Shown here: positions 23,583 to 39,000 of the stretch, piece by piece
How the letters are laid out: each line of letters begins with the position of its first letter
How positions within the stretch are numbered: position 1 is the first letter of the stretch
Source: Trichoplax sp. H2
Lineage: Eukaryota > Placozoa > Uniplacotomia > Trichoplacea
NCBI GenBank assembly: GCA_003344405.1
Contig: NOWV01000244.1
Coordinates: 1-64,000 of the forward strand
Direction of reading: 5' to 3'
DNA: 64,000 nucleotides
The notes under the pieces: model-generated
Seen by the model: only the letters and a program-made list of their open reading frames with translations
Told to the model about the DNA's origin: nothing
Database searches by the model: none
Position numbers and translations under genes: made by a program

Positions 23583-24399
23583 GCTGAATTTGGATTTTGA
23601 AAAGGAACAAGTGGCTTATGCGCATGACGACTTACATTGTCTTTCAGTCTGACTTTCCGTACATTCTTCACCTACTGTATGTCGTGCTATTGGAGTTCCT
23701 ATAGTAAAACTATATTCTAAAGTCATGTTCGATACAGTATACTATAAGCATCACTGAAATTCAAACAAAGCGTGACAAAGTGACGTCAACTGTCCTACAG
23801 TACTAATCTGCGATTGGATGACATTACTTTTATTTTAATAGTACAGTACATCATGCATACTATATTGAATAACATTGGTGTATTTCTATGCAACAATGGA
23901 TCATAATTTGGGTACAAGTCTATTTTACTATCAACTTTAGCAACATATATAATGTCACCCATGTTACAGTATCAAGCATACCGGGTGACATTAGTTTTGA
24001 TCTGCTGTCTTGATATAGCTATACAATACACTAAGATATTAGCTGCCATAACTATAGTACATTGTCTCAATCCTACAGTAAAAGTACTCTAGTACTAGTC
24101 GCGATGTTGCTAGGCAACTCTACTTGCATACTTTCCATATGGAGGGATAGCTCAGAGCTGGCATCTGCATTCACATTAGTCATCAGCTCTAAAATTAATT
24201 AGCATGCAATTGTAATAGTCAGCTATTAAATGCTACCTTTCAAGCAGTCATAAAGACATTAAATATTGATTGCCTTTTCATATCAAATTGTATTTCAATG
24301 TTTAATTAATATGATTATCAAGGATATAAATAAGGAGTAGAAATGCGCGTAAAATCGGAAAGATTGTTCGCTATTTCAGTTGATTTCGATCCATAAGCG
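23583..24399. other. Divergent promoter region between RPB6 and the NACHT gene
   Basis: The 817 bp hold the start regions of both genes. I see scattered ACAGTACT/AGTACTGT words and no exon. No confident TATA box or initiator could be named. Confidence 0.5.
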
Positions 24400-27300
24400 A
24401 TGGGAATTAGCCTTGGTTGTCAAAGTTCCAATCAACCTGTTCAACGTGATACTTTTAATATACCAGTCATTCGGATCGATCGACCTTCGAAAGAGGCACA
24501 AGCCGAAACAGAATCGGTGAAGAGTAGCATCGATGATAGTATCAATGACCTTTCAAATGGGAATAAGCAAAGTCAATATGCTAGAACAAAGTCATCATTG
24601 GATGACAACAAGGATGAAACGGTAATGCAAAACGACGATGAGAATGGCAACATTGTAGCAAATAGTCGCCAATTAACGAATACTACCTCTAACGAAGAGG
24701 ACATTACTCCAATGGAGAATTGTTATAACGATAAGCTAAATTTTTCGAATGATACCAATGATGTCGACAAATCGATAATGGATAACGCTGTCAAAGCAGT
24801 ACAAGATGGTAGTAATGAATGTAACGTTACTAAGGACAAACATCAGAACGGATCCATGATAAATAAGACTATGAATTTGAAAGAAAATCATTCAAATCTT
24901 GATGAGATTAGTAATAGCAGTAGTAATGTTTTGCATCAAGCAGAGGATCCTGTTGAAAAACCTCTAGATGAAGTACAAAATAAAATTATCAGTGATACTG
25001 CCTCAAGTAAAGTCGACTTTAACCGCCATAATCTTCAGACAGGAAGCACTGCTAGCAATGGTGTCGGAGATACTTTACTTGCGGCTACTGCTAATCAAGA
25101 AATTGTAAGTAAACATGACCAAGGAAATCATAATAGTGATAGAAGCGATAGCAATCATGTTCAAGATAACATTATCCATTCTTCATCTTCTGCCGTGGAT
25201 GAAATGATAATCAATAGCCAATGTAAAGAGATCGGAAGCGAAAACAGACCTATAGATAAATTACAAAATAATATCAACAATTTAACTAGTGAAGAAGAAA
25301 ATCGTCTCAATATTAACCAAACCATGACGTCGTCGCTAGTAGTAGATGCTACGCCTAAAAATAGTAAAGAAATAGACTTTTCTACCCAATCCGATCCTCA
25401 AAATTTGCAAGATGTTGTAGATCGTTGTTGGAAGGAAATCAATCAAAGTCGAAATTCTTCAGATAACCCTCAAAATTCGAATATCAAGAATAGAACAGGA
25501 TGGCAGTGCATTCGAATATTTGTCTCATCGACGTTTTCAGATTATCATTCGGAACGTGAAGTGCTTGTTAAAAAGGTAAATATATAAGAGTAACTATTCA
25601 TACATCATTGATTGTCTTTGATATTTGTACACTCGTAGAGCTTTACAATTTGAAACAATGCTTCAAATTCAGATTAATATATCATTGATTACCTCCAGCA
25701 ATCTACATTTTTAAAGCGTTACAATTTGAAGCAATGTTTCAATTTCATTTTAATATATCATTGATTGCCTCCGGTAATTTACATTCTTAGAGTGCTACAA
25801 TTTGAAGAAACGCTTTCAATTTCCATGAATTTTAAATTGCTTTATTGTACTAAAGTTTTGCGGTCAGAGTTTTTATATATATCAAGTCCTTGAGACACAA
25901 TTGAGATGTCGTAGTGTCTGTAAATGATGGCACCAATTTTTTGATTTGTCTGCGTGCTACAAGGATTAAAATTTCAAATGAACTAAATGACTTGTCTTAT
26001 AACACACAGGTCTTCCCAGAACTTCGTGAGTGGTGTGAAGAAAAGTGTCTCTATTTGATTGATTGCGATCTTCGTTGGGGGGTACCGAAAGATTCAACTA
26101 CGGAGGAAGTTTTACTGACCTGCTTAGAGGAAATTGACCGATGTCATGAAGAAACTGATGGGCATCCATTTTTTATTAATATGTTAGGAGACAGGTAAGA
26201 GTTTTAGCAACGTATAGCTTGATAGTCATCAATTTTTTGCTTTTACTAAAGCATTACGAGATTTTTTCAAACTGATTTCAACAGTCTAGAATAACAAACT
26301 AACGCATGAACGATTCTCTGTTTTGTTTCATAAGGCTTTTTATTTCTTAATTACTGCTAAGTAACAGATAATAAACTAGTGTTTATGCTGACTTATTAAA
26401 TAAATAGAATATTATAACTTCCTCATTATAAACACAGACTCATTATTGGCTCATCATTGCTCTAGTTATATGCTGACATTACTTAATTTTAAAAACTTTT
26501 AAATTGGAACTGGCAACCTATCATTTGCTTTAAATAATAAATTTGGGTCATTATCCAATTAATTTTATGCTATTTAGGTATGGATGGACGCCGTCATCAG
26601 ATCAAGTTGCCGATAGTATTGCACAAAAGTATAATTGGATCTTTCCTTTATCTATAACTCATATGGAAATTTTACATGGGGCCTATCGAAATTGTAATCC
26701 GAATGCGGCTTTCTTTATTCGAGATTCAAGTATTCTTAAAGACATACCAAAAGAATATCATTATCAATTTAGTGATAATAGCTTATTGTCCAAGCTACAG
26801 TTACAGGTTTTGTTTCTTTTCTACAAAAGAGTTACAAAAATATTAGATACTACGCTATTTTCATCTTATATGTAATAATTACATCTCGATATACAAAATA
26901 CAGACATTAAAAGAACACCTGCAACAAACGATGTCTAGTCAAGTATTTCATTATTCGTGCCAATATGACGGGATAATATCGCCACTTGGTGAACAAGAAA
27001 AGGTACTTAAGTTGATCTCTATAGCTAAGCTTTTTTTCTTCGCTTAGTAAAATATTTTACGCTGGTTATTTCGAAAACTTCCAGATTAGCCTTATTGGGT
27101 TAGACGATTTTGCTGAGAAAGTACTAAAATTTTTCAAGACTGCTATCGAACGGCAATATCCTACTATCAAGACGGAAATATCTCCCTACGAAATAGGTTA
27201 GTAAAGTGTTATTTCAAAATTTATAATTCTATTTAATATCAAGCCCTTTCGTTATTCTTGACTGCAATAACTTGAATGAAGATTACGTGCAGCTATTTGT

Positions 27301-30300
27301 AGATATCCACTCTCCTATGTTTGATAGCTTTTGCTTTCGTACCATATCCGAACATCATTTCCTATTTTAATGTATTATCGACAGCACTGTTTGAACATTA
27401 TTCATCAGTGATTTTTTCGATTTATGTCAAATCAGCTAAGCCTAATAAATACAGTAGGCCTGCTACGGTACTATGTTTCCTAAATTATGGAATTAAAGAA
27501 AGTGTTGTTGCTCACAGCATTTCAATGTTATATGTTTTGTCGATTATAGTACAGTGTGTCTACTGATTACGAGACTTTTAGAAAAGTAGTTGTTAAGCGT
27601 TACAGTAGATATAGTACTAAATCTTTCGATAAATTGGACTAGTAATCTGTAGAAGCAACTCAAAGTAAGTACTTTACGTTGACTAGACTAGTAGACTTGT
27701 CAGGAAGTAGTCAGTGACAAGGCCATATATCAAGCGCTAGCTATTGTATAAAAAGCCATACTACTTTACAAAATTTTGCCTTGTATAATATCCGCATAGG
27801 CATTAATTTTAATTGAACACCCACGAAGATTTTCATCATTCATCATAAATTTTACAAATATCATATTTTTATTTTATTATCTTACTGCATATAACTATTC
27901 CTCTCGTATTTTGGCACCTTGAATTTTATCCATAACCATACTGTAGTAAATTAACGGGCATAGATTCTCGCCATTCCTTAATCAATTTGCAATGATGATT
28001 AATATGAGCAAGAGGTTATGCAATTTTTTTCAATTTTTTTCTAATTTATGGATCTCATTTTGTTCATTTTAAAGAATTTGCAAGTCATGAAATATTCATG
28101 CAAAGCCGTGGCAGGCAGGTTCTCGGTAGAAAAAGTGAGATCCAATCTGTTGTTCATTATGTTACTACTGCAAGCAATCAAGCCTCGGAAGATGATAATA
28201 ATGATCAGTTAAAGACTTATTCTAATGATACGGTTTCACCGTTAGTTATTACTGGTGCATCTGGTATGGGTAAATCGGCATTAATGTCAGCTTGTGTATT
28301 GACTTTGCAAAAGGTAAATGAATTCGTAGGCGTTAAGCTTTACAAAATATTTTTATTAACATGATCGCTTTTTCCATTTGGCTACATTAATTTTTTATTA
28401 CCTTTACTCAATAGATGAATTTCGACGTCTTTTATCACTTTATTGGAGCTTCTCCTAGCTCAACGAGTGTTCATGAGATGATTTTGAGAGCTTGCTTTTA
28501 TATGAAGGATCGTTATCGCGGTAAATAAATATGAATTTCGCATTTCCTATTTCGACTTTCTAATTTTATCATTCATAAAAGACATTAAGCGGTACGGTCC
28601 TGGTATTTTGATAGATGATTTCAAAGATTGATAAAATTCTGGATCTAAGTCGATTAATATTAATTCAGATAATTAATTGAATATTTGAAATGTTTTACCG
28701 CGAAAATTTCTAACATAGCCTACCTGGAAATGGCAATGTTTTTATTCGATTATGTTATGAAGTTAATCAAGCGCCGTGTACTAATTGTTCTCACATTTTA
28801 TATCATATCAAATTTTTAGAAAAGTTAAAAGCAAGTGATGAAGATATAGACAGTTTGAGCCGTATTTCAACATCAGAACTATTTCACTATTTTCGTCAAT
28901 GGACGGAAGATATTGCGACCGCCATCACTTCACCATTTGTGCTTATTTTTGATGCCCTAAATCAGGTAGAATACCAAACCTAGTGAATTTATTTGTATCA
29001 CTGATATTATTAGCTTGTTAATAGTATACAGTGATCATTCAATTAATATATAGTTAGGAAACTGTGATCTAAGTTGGTTACCCAAGAATTTACATGGAAA
29101 AGTAAGAATTTTATTTAGCGCTATCGATGGAAGTGCTGAACTGAGCAAACTGATGGAGCATCCACTGCAACTGCAGCAACTTCAGCTAACGCAATTGGAT
29201 ACTAATGCAAGGAAAGAAATTGTCGTCCACATATTAGCTCAATATCGAAAAGTAATTCAAGATCGATTACCTATTTGATGGACTGATTTGTATAGTTATA
29301 AAATCAGCAGATATAAATCTTTATTGATATTCCTAATATTTTCTCACAATTTCGATAGTCTCTAGATCAGATTCAGCTTGATTTGTTGACATCATACCCT
29401 GCCGCATGCAATCCATTATGGCTTGCATTAGCATGCGAAGAGCTGCGAGTTTTTGGAATATTTGAACAAGTTACCGACAAGATTAAAAGATTTTCAGGTG
29501 CTTGAGATTAAGTTTAACTTTTGATAAGTATATTCTTAATCAGTCATTCTTATACTGTATTCTATTGCTGTAACTGGTTTGTTTTCCAGTATTAATATTA
29601 ATTTGTGTATGTGCTAAATATCGTTTGAGAGTATAAAATTTTTCACGATCAGAAATCAGCTAATCTCGAAATATTAATGGATATTTCTACCACAATTGCA
29701 TTAAGGAGTAGTTTTTGTTTGCTGCGTACTTGAATATTTACTAATTGACTAATGGGCTTTTATGTGTGTTGAATAATGTTTTACAGAAACCTTAGAAGGT
29801 TTACTAAAAGATATTTTGGAACGTATTATTAGTGAAGATAACTATGGCATAGCCAAAAAGGTGAATGGCAATCAAATGTAACAATGCTTCGTTAGTCGAT
29901 CCATTATTTTAACTAATTATATTGAAATCATCAAACATGAGAGTAATGATATTTATTAGAAGCCAAGATTGTTTGCTTATGTATAAGATATCATACATAT
30001 TAGAGATTTATTATATTGTTTCATAATTAATAGGTCATTTTACTAGTTACCCTAAAAGTGTCTAGCGTAATAGCCTATTTCGCTTCTTGGTTAGAAATTA
30101 CGTACTTTTGTTAAAAGCTCTAAACCTAGGTTGTTTGCTTTCGTACTAGATATTATGTCTAATAGAGACTTCTAGGCATGGACTATATGAAATCGAATTA
30201 AAGCAAGTATTAAGTCAATTAGAAACCTTACCTATGCTTGCTTGGGCGCAAGCTTATCGAGCGTTAAAGCCTTTCTTAAGGAATTACCAAAGCAATCAAG

Positions 30301-31680
30301 GAGTCGCCGTCCTAGATTTTTTTCATCGCTCAATTAGCAAGGTATTGGATATTTAAATATAGCATAATTGAGGTAATATCGTCTTAAACTATTATGAATA
30401 AAACTAGGAATGTTTTACTACGTGATAATTCTTACAGAATAAGCAAATTGCAACCATCTCATTACTTATTAAATATTATTTCATCAATCCTAGTTTTAGC
30501 ACATAATTCAGTGCAATTATGAAAAGCTCTTATTGCACATTAAATAAGAAATATCCAACTTCTAACTAATACGTTATCACATTTTATTATTCGTGAATAG
30601 TTATGCAGATGAATGTATACATATACATTAAATTAATCATTATTGCATTGCCAATTCTCCTTTCTTTCAATTTTAGACTGTTCGAAATGACTTCCTACAA
30701 AACGATAGAGCAACTGTTAATAGCTATCGGAAAATGTTAATTGAGTACTTTGAAAATAGTTGTTCCGATCTTGAACGTATATGTCTAGAATTGCCTTATC
30801 AATTATTTGAAATTGGCGAGAAAAAAAAATTAATTGAGTTTATACGCGGTAAAAGGTCTGTTCATATGCCACAGCATCAAAAACAATCGTATTTAAGGGT
30901 GAGACTTACTCGATAGCTTAAAATATTTGATGATAATTACGTATAGTTTCATATTTAAAATGGTGTAACTGAGAATAATCAGTTAATTGATAAAAATTAA
31001 TTAAAGACTTTGGTAGTTAAGAGAATTAATTATCTACTGATCCAGCAATTAAATGCACCAGCTTAGCTTGGCTAAGTAGTAATCCAATACATAATTTAGT
31101 AGCAAAAGGCAAAGATAAATGCTATAGTTTCGCGCTTAATTACCCGAGATGCAAATGCTAGATACATCTCTTATATCGAAATAGAGATTGCCATATTAAT
31201 GTTAAGATATACTATGATCATGATTAATTTTAATGCCATTTTCCATAATATTAAATATAGAATTGTATAATACAATGTAGAAAATGTAAATTATTATCGT
31301 CAATAGTTTGAGGATGGCACTTTCTACTGGATAATGTCTTTTCACTTTTATTTTCTTAGCGACTCCGATGTCAAAATTTTTGCTTCAAGAAAGAAAAGCA
31401 AGCAGTAATTTGTCATATGTGCCAGTATAAAACCAATGGCCTTGGTCAAGGTCCATTTTTAAATCGTGATGCTTGTATAATCTGCGGTGGATTTGTATCA
31501 TCTCAAAAATCACCAGTTTACTATTGCATGAGACATAATCCCCATCCGTTACCTCATTGGAATAAATGTGCTATTTGCTCAAAGCAAGTTCAAACAAATA
31601 CGCCTGGTATGAAACCAGTCGATGCTAAAGTTTGTATGATGTGCTATGGAAATGGTTCAATGTGTGCAACCATAGGCTAA
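24400..31680 (+). CDS. DUF4062-NACHT ATPase with Cys-rich C terminus (TTC41/TEP1/NWD-like)
   Basis: STAND-type ATPase of unknown role. Exons: 24400-25575, 26010-26194, 26578-26806, 26904-27002, 27085-27196, 28075-28313, 28415-28520, 28820-28965, 29054-29251, 29359-29497, 29787-29860, 30034-30059 (weak), 30176-30341, 30677-30898, 31360-31680; about 1145 aa, all phases consistent. Residues 1-365 are polar, Asn/Ser/Asp-rich and probably disordered, starting MGISLGCQ, a possible myristoylation/palmitoylation signal. A DUF4062 domain starts near 368 (IRIFVSSTFSDYHSERE, DCDLRWGV, MLGDRYGWTP). Walker A GASGMGKS is at 661-668 and Walker B LIFDALNQ at 757-764, followed by a NACHT helical region. The last ~105 residues hold CHMC, CIIC, CAIC and CMMC pairs. 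Relatives (TEP1, NWD1, TTC41) put WD40 or TPR repeats after the NACHT; neither is visible here. Confidence 0.85.
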
Positions 31681-33028
31681 CAAAGTTAGAGATTGTCCGC
31701 CAGACAATGGCTTAACACTGCTATAGTTTAAATTTAGCTGTGCATGTATATAGATATACTTATATATATATATATGGTATGCCTAGAGCAGGTACTATCG
31801 TAAATTCATAAGTACGCTATTTAAAATATGTTAACGATAAATAATAATTATACTATCTTATAAAATGCTAGAAATTTCATAGCTTACTGTCATAGAATTG
31901 ATAATAGCAAACATACACAACTAAAATTTTTCTTGTTAATCAGCTGCGTATAAAATTTTTATGGATATGAAATAATCAATTCTTAGTAGGCATAAGTTTG
32001 TAAATAGCTCACCTGCTCGCAGTACTTCGTGATTACTGTTAATAATCAACTTTCTCGCTTTTCTTATTGAATTATTTTATCGAAAAGAGACAGATATGTC
32101 CGAAACAATGGAGTGTCAGGGTTAAGTATATTAGCTTAGGCATGATACTGTAGTGAACGTAAACGTTTACTGCTAGGTATCATGATCGATTATTGCCAAG
32201 AATTTCTAAATAAGTTATTTAAATAAAACATTATTCGCGTTGTTTGAAGAATCTGTATTAACGGGTTAAATTTGTATAGCTAAGGAAAAGTTAAAGCTTT
32301 TATCATGCTACAGAAAATATCGTCTCAATTTGCGAAATGAAATAAAAACGACTTTACCAAGGTTATTTATCGAAGCAGTTTTACATGCCAAATTTAAAGG
32401 TTTGATGTTTCTATGCGTAACTGTGGTCAATCACTATTGCTAGAATAATACAACGGCACCTATGCACATTGTGTGCAGTAATATGGATAAACTACAATGT
32501 AGCAATTGTATTCGAAGCTAATTCGTATAGTTAGCCGAAATGCAGACAGCGCAACATATGCCAAAAATTTAGGACATTTTTTTTTATTCAACTCGTATAC
32601 TCGTATACGAAGACGTATAATTTAAAAAAAATAAGAATGTGAGCAGCTAGTAGAAATTTTTGCAAATTTATTAATCATCGTTTAATTTTTGATACACTAG
32701 TAACTAAAATGCAAATTTTAGGAACCAGTAAAATCTGAAAATAATATTTATATTCAACATAGCTAATATAAGGAAAGTAAGCGAAAATATTCGATTTCTC
32801 GAGAAATGATAAACCGATTCGAATCAGGAGTAACATGATCATAAGACCGGAACATATTACCCCAGTTTTTATAATACTTATACATACATACAAGTAAATT
32901 TCACAATTAACGTATGCAACTTTTACATTTAAATCGAAACAAGATAATGAAAAAATTGTAGCAGATATAGAATGAAAGGTTAAACTTCTCCGATACAATT
33001 TTTAAATCTATATAACAGAAATACTTTG
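31681..33028. other. Convergent intergenic region
   Basis: The 3' flanks of the NACHT gene and TRAPPC10 meet here. It is very AT-rich, with a TA run at about 31757-31772 and an ACTCGTATACTCGTATACG doublet near 32590. No exon was recognised; a 107-codon minus-strand open frame at 32675-32998 has no coding character I can support. Confidence 0.5.
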
Positions 33029-36000
33029 TCATGACTGATTAGACGTAGCATCCACAACCGAAATAGTATAGCAAAGAGGATCTGCTACACTGGATGGCAA
33101 AACACGGATTTGGCAAGCTCTGCTACAATTACACACTTCTCCGGGCTTAAAAGATCTTACTATGGTATTATTAGCTAACTCCGGAATATTACTTGAAGCT
33201 TGACGTTGTAAATGCTGCTTTTGTCTTTCTACATAATTTAAACCACTATAACTGATAGAACTTTTCAACTTTGAAGAAGCTTCCGGTTCAATGCTTTCTC
33301 TTGATGAAACTGAATCGACTAAGACTGTTCTGTGATCAGATAATGGATAAAATTCGAATTCTTCACTAGAACTCAGATTGATCTCATTCAAAGAGTTGTG
33401 TGCTGTAAGTTTATTTCTAGGATTACTGCTTTCGGCTATACGTGCATCATTATTTTCTGAACCGCTAGCTTCTATCATTTCTTGAATTGACAAAAAGGAT
33501 GAGTTTGGAGTTAAGCTGGAAGATAATTTTGGATCCGGCTGTACTGCATTGACGGTTTCAGTTGTAGTTAGGCCTTGATTGCTAACAGATTTTTCTAACG
33601 ATTCTGAATGAGTGCTTTTCTGACGTAAATACTGTATATAGTTTGGATTATATTTGCACAATTTAACAAATGGCATCGGAAGATTACCACTAACTAAGGG
33701 AACAACCATTACAGATACAGAAACAGTGGCACCAGGAACTTGTGGTATCGTGACTATTCCACAATTTCGCCCGCACACTATCCAAGATGAAGTATTTACT
33801 TGGATTGAATATAACAGGTGATAATGATCTATTGGGGATTCAGAATTTATTGTACTATTATCATTAGCATGTTTCTTTCTCGCATCTTTGATTTCAATCT
33901 GTAAATTGCACGGCAAACCAACAACAATGGAATCACAATTTGTATCCGGATGGATAAAACTGTTAATGGTATATAACATCTACCACCAAAATAAATCGGA
34001 TATTAGAACAATAGACATTCATACAGTAATAATACAAGATTCTTTCTATTACCTGCACGTTGGCTAAACTTAACCTATATATAAATTGAAATGGTTCGAC
34101 GTTCCTATTAGCTTCACTCTGTATGAAAATTGCATAATAATTAGTAGAGCCCTATATAATATCAATTCTAACGTGAAGTAGGATGGTCACCTTTTCATCT
34201 ACCATACTATAGTCAACAAGTAGCGTACATATCTGCTGCAGTTTCTCATTCGATAGCTCTAATGACTCTGTGTCTTTTAAGAGAAACAATAGAGTTTGCC
34301 AACATTAAATTTATTGTGCGTTAACGACTTAAAATTAAACAGAACAGGAATAAATTCTTAGATACTATATTACCATTATTGTTATACGCAACTTGCCAAA
34401 GCAGCGAAAGGGTTTGATTTGGATGCAATTTCTATACATCATAAACAATATAAAGGTTAAAAACCCTACAAGACAAAGAATCGAATTTGCTCTGACTTTC
34501 CAGTTACTCACAATATTGCCTGATTTCTTAACCGGAATTAAGTTGATTAATGTTGCATTATCGCCTCCGCTCGCTATTGAATTTGCTTTTAAACTAGCTT
34601 CTTTTATATTTATAATTGTCGGCAATACTGCTTGTAATATGATATGAACAAAATTTCTAAATAGATGGGAAGGCAAAGAGACCGTTAAAGCATAGACTGT
34701 AATGACGGTAAACCTGAAATAGAATGGGGAATATCTATACAAACCTGATGCCTGTCAGTTGCAGCTTTTGTTTCAAAATGAACGGTTCATAAAATATTAA
34801 GGTAATGATACAACTATACGTTGGTGGTAACCAAAGGCAACGAAGGAACAACTACAAATATTTGGAACAGTATAAAAAAATTTAACTTGGTTCATTTTAG
34901 ATTATGCAAGTCAAGACCTACTACCTGGTGTGAGTACTTTACCAGCGGATCTTTATCAGCTGGTTTTCGATCAGTTTGAGTTCGACAAGATACTATAGAC
35001 AAAGCTTGATGAGCTAAAAACTCCAAATCGAAGCTAATTTCTGCATAACTTTCGCAAGCAGGCAACGTTACTAATATTTCAAAGCTATCTTGCATTTCTT
35101 TGCTATTGATATCTAAATCTACGACCACGCTCTCATCTGTAATTGTAAATACAGGAATAATTTCGTATGCATAACTATTAGCCTTCAAACATTTTAGAAA
35201 TGATGTATTCATAATTTACAAATGGTCGCATCAATTGTTACTGAACACTACACTAATTACCAATTGGTTGATCGTGAAGACGTTTCTTAGCACTATATGA
35301 AGGCTTCGGAATGAATTTTAAACCTGTGCTAGAACATAATTTCAGTTGTGAACCAGACGAAATTGCAGTAGAACCATTAATTAATTTCACGTTAGCGTTT
35401 TGCTTTGCACCGGCAATGAATAGTTCTACGAAAAATAAAATATAAATATTTCTAAATATTCATATACTAGTAATTCACTTTTCATTCAGGTATTTATACA
35501 TAAGCATGATTTTAACCTGATAATTGGCCGTGGCTGGATATATCGATCCTCGGAGGTATAAAGATAACGTTAAAACTGAATTTATCATCTTCAACTCGTG
35601 GATGGACTAAGGTCATCTTTTTATTTATATTGAGACTAAAGGAACGAACTTGATATTCCCCATCTTTACCGATCTAAAGAGCAATGAACGCATTTGGAAT
35701 TATATCTCGGTATCGGCTTACTTATGGGAATACTGTCTCGTTGATAGGTTCAGAAATGAGCCGTGCATAGAAGCAATGAAAGACGTATACAAAAAACATT
35801 CAACACAATATATACCTCTCCAGTTACAATAACTGAGTTGAGTCCTGGTCTTAAAATTGCCTGGTCGCATACCAGATGCTTAAAGTCACTATCATACGGC
35901 TTAATAATGCTGTTACTGTTGTGCTCCGTATCTAGCATTTGAATTATTTGTCTAGTTTTCTTTGCATCTTGGTCGCTTGCGGTGGCATCCAAACTAGACG

Positions 36001-39000
36001 ATTCCGAGTTGTTAAGGTTTTCGTCGCTAACTCGCAGAAAATTAAACATATCAACCGAAAAATCTGATCCAGATGAATGAAGCGAAACTTTATAGTGTAG
36101 CGCTGATAAACTACTGGTAGGAACAGATCGATGTAACTCTTCAGAATCATTGTTTTGTCGCTTTATAGCTAGACTAAGGGCATTGCATTTAATTTCCTAT
36201 TTCAAACATATCGAATATTGCAATTAAAAGTAAGAACAACGATATATCCACGAATAACATAGTCCTACACTATTACCTTGGAAGAATGATTAAAAACGTC
36301 AACACATACACGGATACTACCGAGTGATATTTTATCAGCGTGATCACTCATTAGTTTAATAGTTTTTACTTCCAATAAAGGCATCATCGGGAAGCACATT
36401 TCTTCATCTATAAGTAAATATATCGATTAATCGCTTAACGAATACAAAGGTAATGTAGTGTATTAACTTTATAATATTCAAGATAGTCACTAACCAATAC
36501 CGTCTATGGAATGTTCCAAATGCGAAGAATATTCCAGTCGCTTTTGCTCACTAACATTACAATTCGAACTCAATATGATGCATGACAAAATAAATGTACA
36601 TGGAAGTTAAGGCATGAATAACACATCAAAAATTTTCATAATAAAGCTTTAACTAAAGATAATCTTTACAATCAATGAGCTAAACGCGAATCTATCACAA
36701 AAATCTGACTAAATTTTCACTGAAAGAAAGTTATTTCGTCAAGCAATAGTTTTACTACGTTATACACTTGGTAAAGATATTGTTTTTCTTCCTGCAAGTA
36801 CTTTTCACATTCAGCCAGGATCAATAAAACATCCTCTGCAAGCTTTTTCCAACCCTCTATAACGTAAGTATCAAATGCTTCACGTAGTAAGACTTCAGCG
36901 CGGTCATACATTTCGCATTGTCTATGAAATATCGTAAGCAAACATTAATACTGCTATTGCCATAATTGTGTACGTGCATATAGAATCTAAACGTACATAT
37001 AGAAATTAGCTAGCTCTTTCCCAATTTGTCTCGCTCTTCGTAGTCTACCGACGTGTTTAAAATTTTCTAACGTTTTACAACATAATTCCTAAAAATATAT
37101 ATATATATATAAATACGAAGCCTAATTCTGTAATCATTACGGCATCTTTGAATATTGACAGAATATCACATTCTTACTATATAGTATTTTTGAAATTCCG
37201 ACTTAGAGTTTAAAGCATTGCGCAATTTGGAGTAGGGACTGTTCGGTTCTGTTATATACGTAAAAAATTTCTATATATTTATCTATAGAGATGCAGCAGA
37301 CAAACATGAATATCGCAAGCAAACCGTTGCTCTCTACGGTTATTCCAGACAGCAATTCACAAGCACATTGGAGATGCTCCGACTGTTGTGTCATTTTCGG
37401 TATTAATCCGCACAGTTCACCTAGTACCAACAGCTGATATCGAATATACAGTTATAGGAATGTCAACTTGCCAAAATCATGCCATTGTGTAGCTCACTAG
37501 TATTGTACTTACTTTACTTCGACTACAGGCCCACAAATTGCAGGTATGGACTAAAATGGAGCCATTGATCATAAATTTTGACTCAATTTTATGAAGTAAA
37601 GTCATGCTGGACAAAAAGACCCAGCAAGCGTGAGCGCCAGGTGAAAGTGTTGTCTAAAAATATATTTAATTTATCACTATTGAGTGTGGCCACTAAGAAT
37701 GTAATTATTTAAAGTTTCATTACATAGCTGAAAATTATTACTTAATAGAATAAAAAAATTAACTAGGATATAGTAAGTATTGCATGATTGCAGGCTCTGC
37801 TTGCATACCTTAAGTACCTCCAATTCGTAAGAGCAAGTGGACATAAAATTGAGCAAACTTTCTGCAGCTGTTGCTGGCTGATTAAGTCTGATAAGCAAAT
37901 TACTTTGTCTGGAGAATATATAATTACGAAAGTCTAAAAATGTAACATTTCTTGAAGACATTAACTGAGCCTTGAAATCCTTGTCGTAATGCCATAGTAC
38001 ACCATTCCATGATTTATACTGATTTTCCAAATTATTAAACCATTTTATCGAATCTAAATGGAAGTATGACATTTAATATTAGATATAATTTTACAATTTC
38101 GAATTTAAAATATTCAAACAAACGAGTTGTATCTTTATACTTTTATTTATTGCATCACTGATAAATTCACTTAGCAAGGCATCTAATTCGCGGTACTGAA
38201 TTAAACATTCATCATCCAATCCCATCAATTCATATACAATGGCTAACTCTTCCTAGATAGGATTATAAATTACAAAATGTTTCAATCGTTAAATTACAGC
38301 TCCGCTAATGTGCGTTAGTATGTTGGCATACTTGTAATCTAAAGTAGGTACAATAGTTCCAATTTGCATCATTTCTTTTATTGCGTATCAATCGTAATTT
38401 TTCTTCAAACTGTATGAGATGAGCACTAAATGATATTAATAATAATCTCCTAAGTCTGTTCGTTAGGTAAGTCCAAGATTCTAATGAACGAGGCATTTTG
38501 CTCGTAGGATCTACCAATTGGAAGCATCTATAGGATGCCAATTAATAAGGAATAGCTAAATTTAGCAGGCATAGAACATTTTAATTTAAATTAATTATAA
38601 GAGTATAAATAAAAAAATGTAACCTATCCTGCTGCTTCGTGATGTTGAAATCATTTCTAATCTTATCGTACACAGATGATTTCGTCAGATTTAATTTTGA
38701 CTTCATTCTCGAGCCATCAGCACTAGTAATAAGGATAATGCACCAATCATTTACATCGTAGTTTTTCAGAGTTCTTAACCATTCACTTATTTGCAGTTTG
38801 TGCTTAGTTTTATAGGTATCCAAATCCTGTAATATATAATTCGCTGCTTACAATCCTATCTTTTAGTTGAAGGCAGAAACATGCAGTACCACCTCATAAA
38901 ATATAGACTATTAACATGTAAAATAGTCTACACATATATTTAAAGTAGAGGTGAAAAATTTTATCACAGCGAATAACTCCAGATTACGAAGAGCTCTCAG

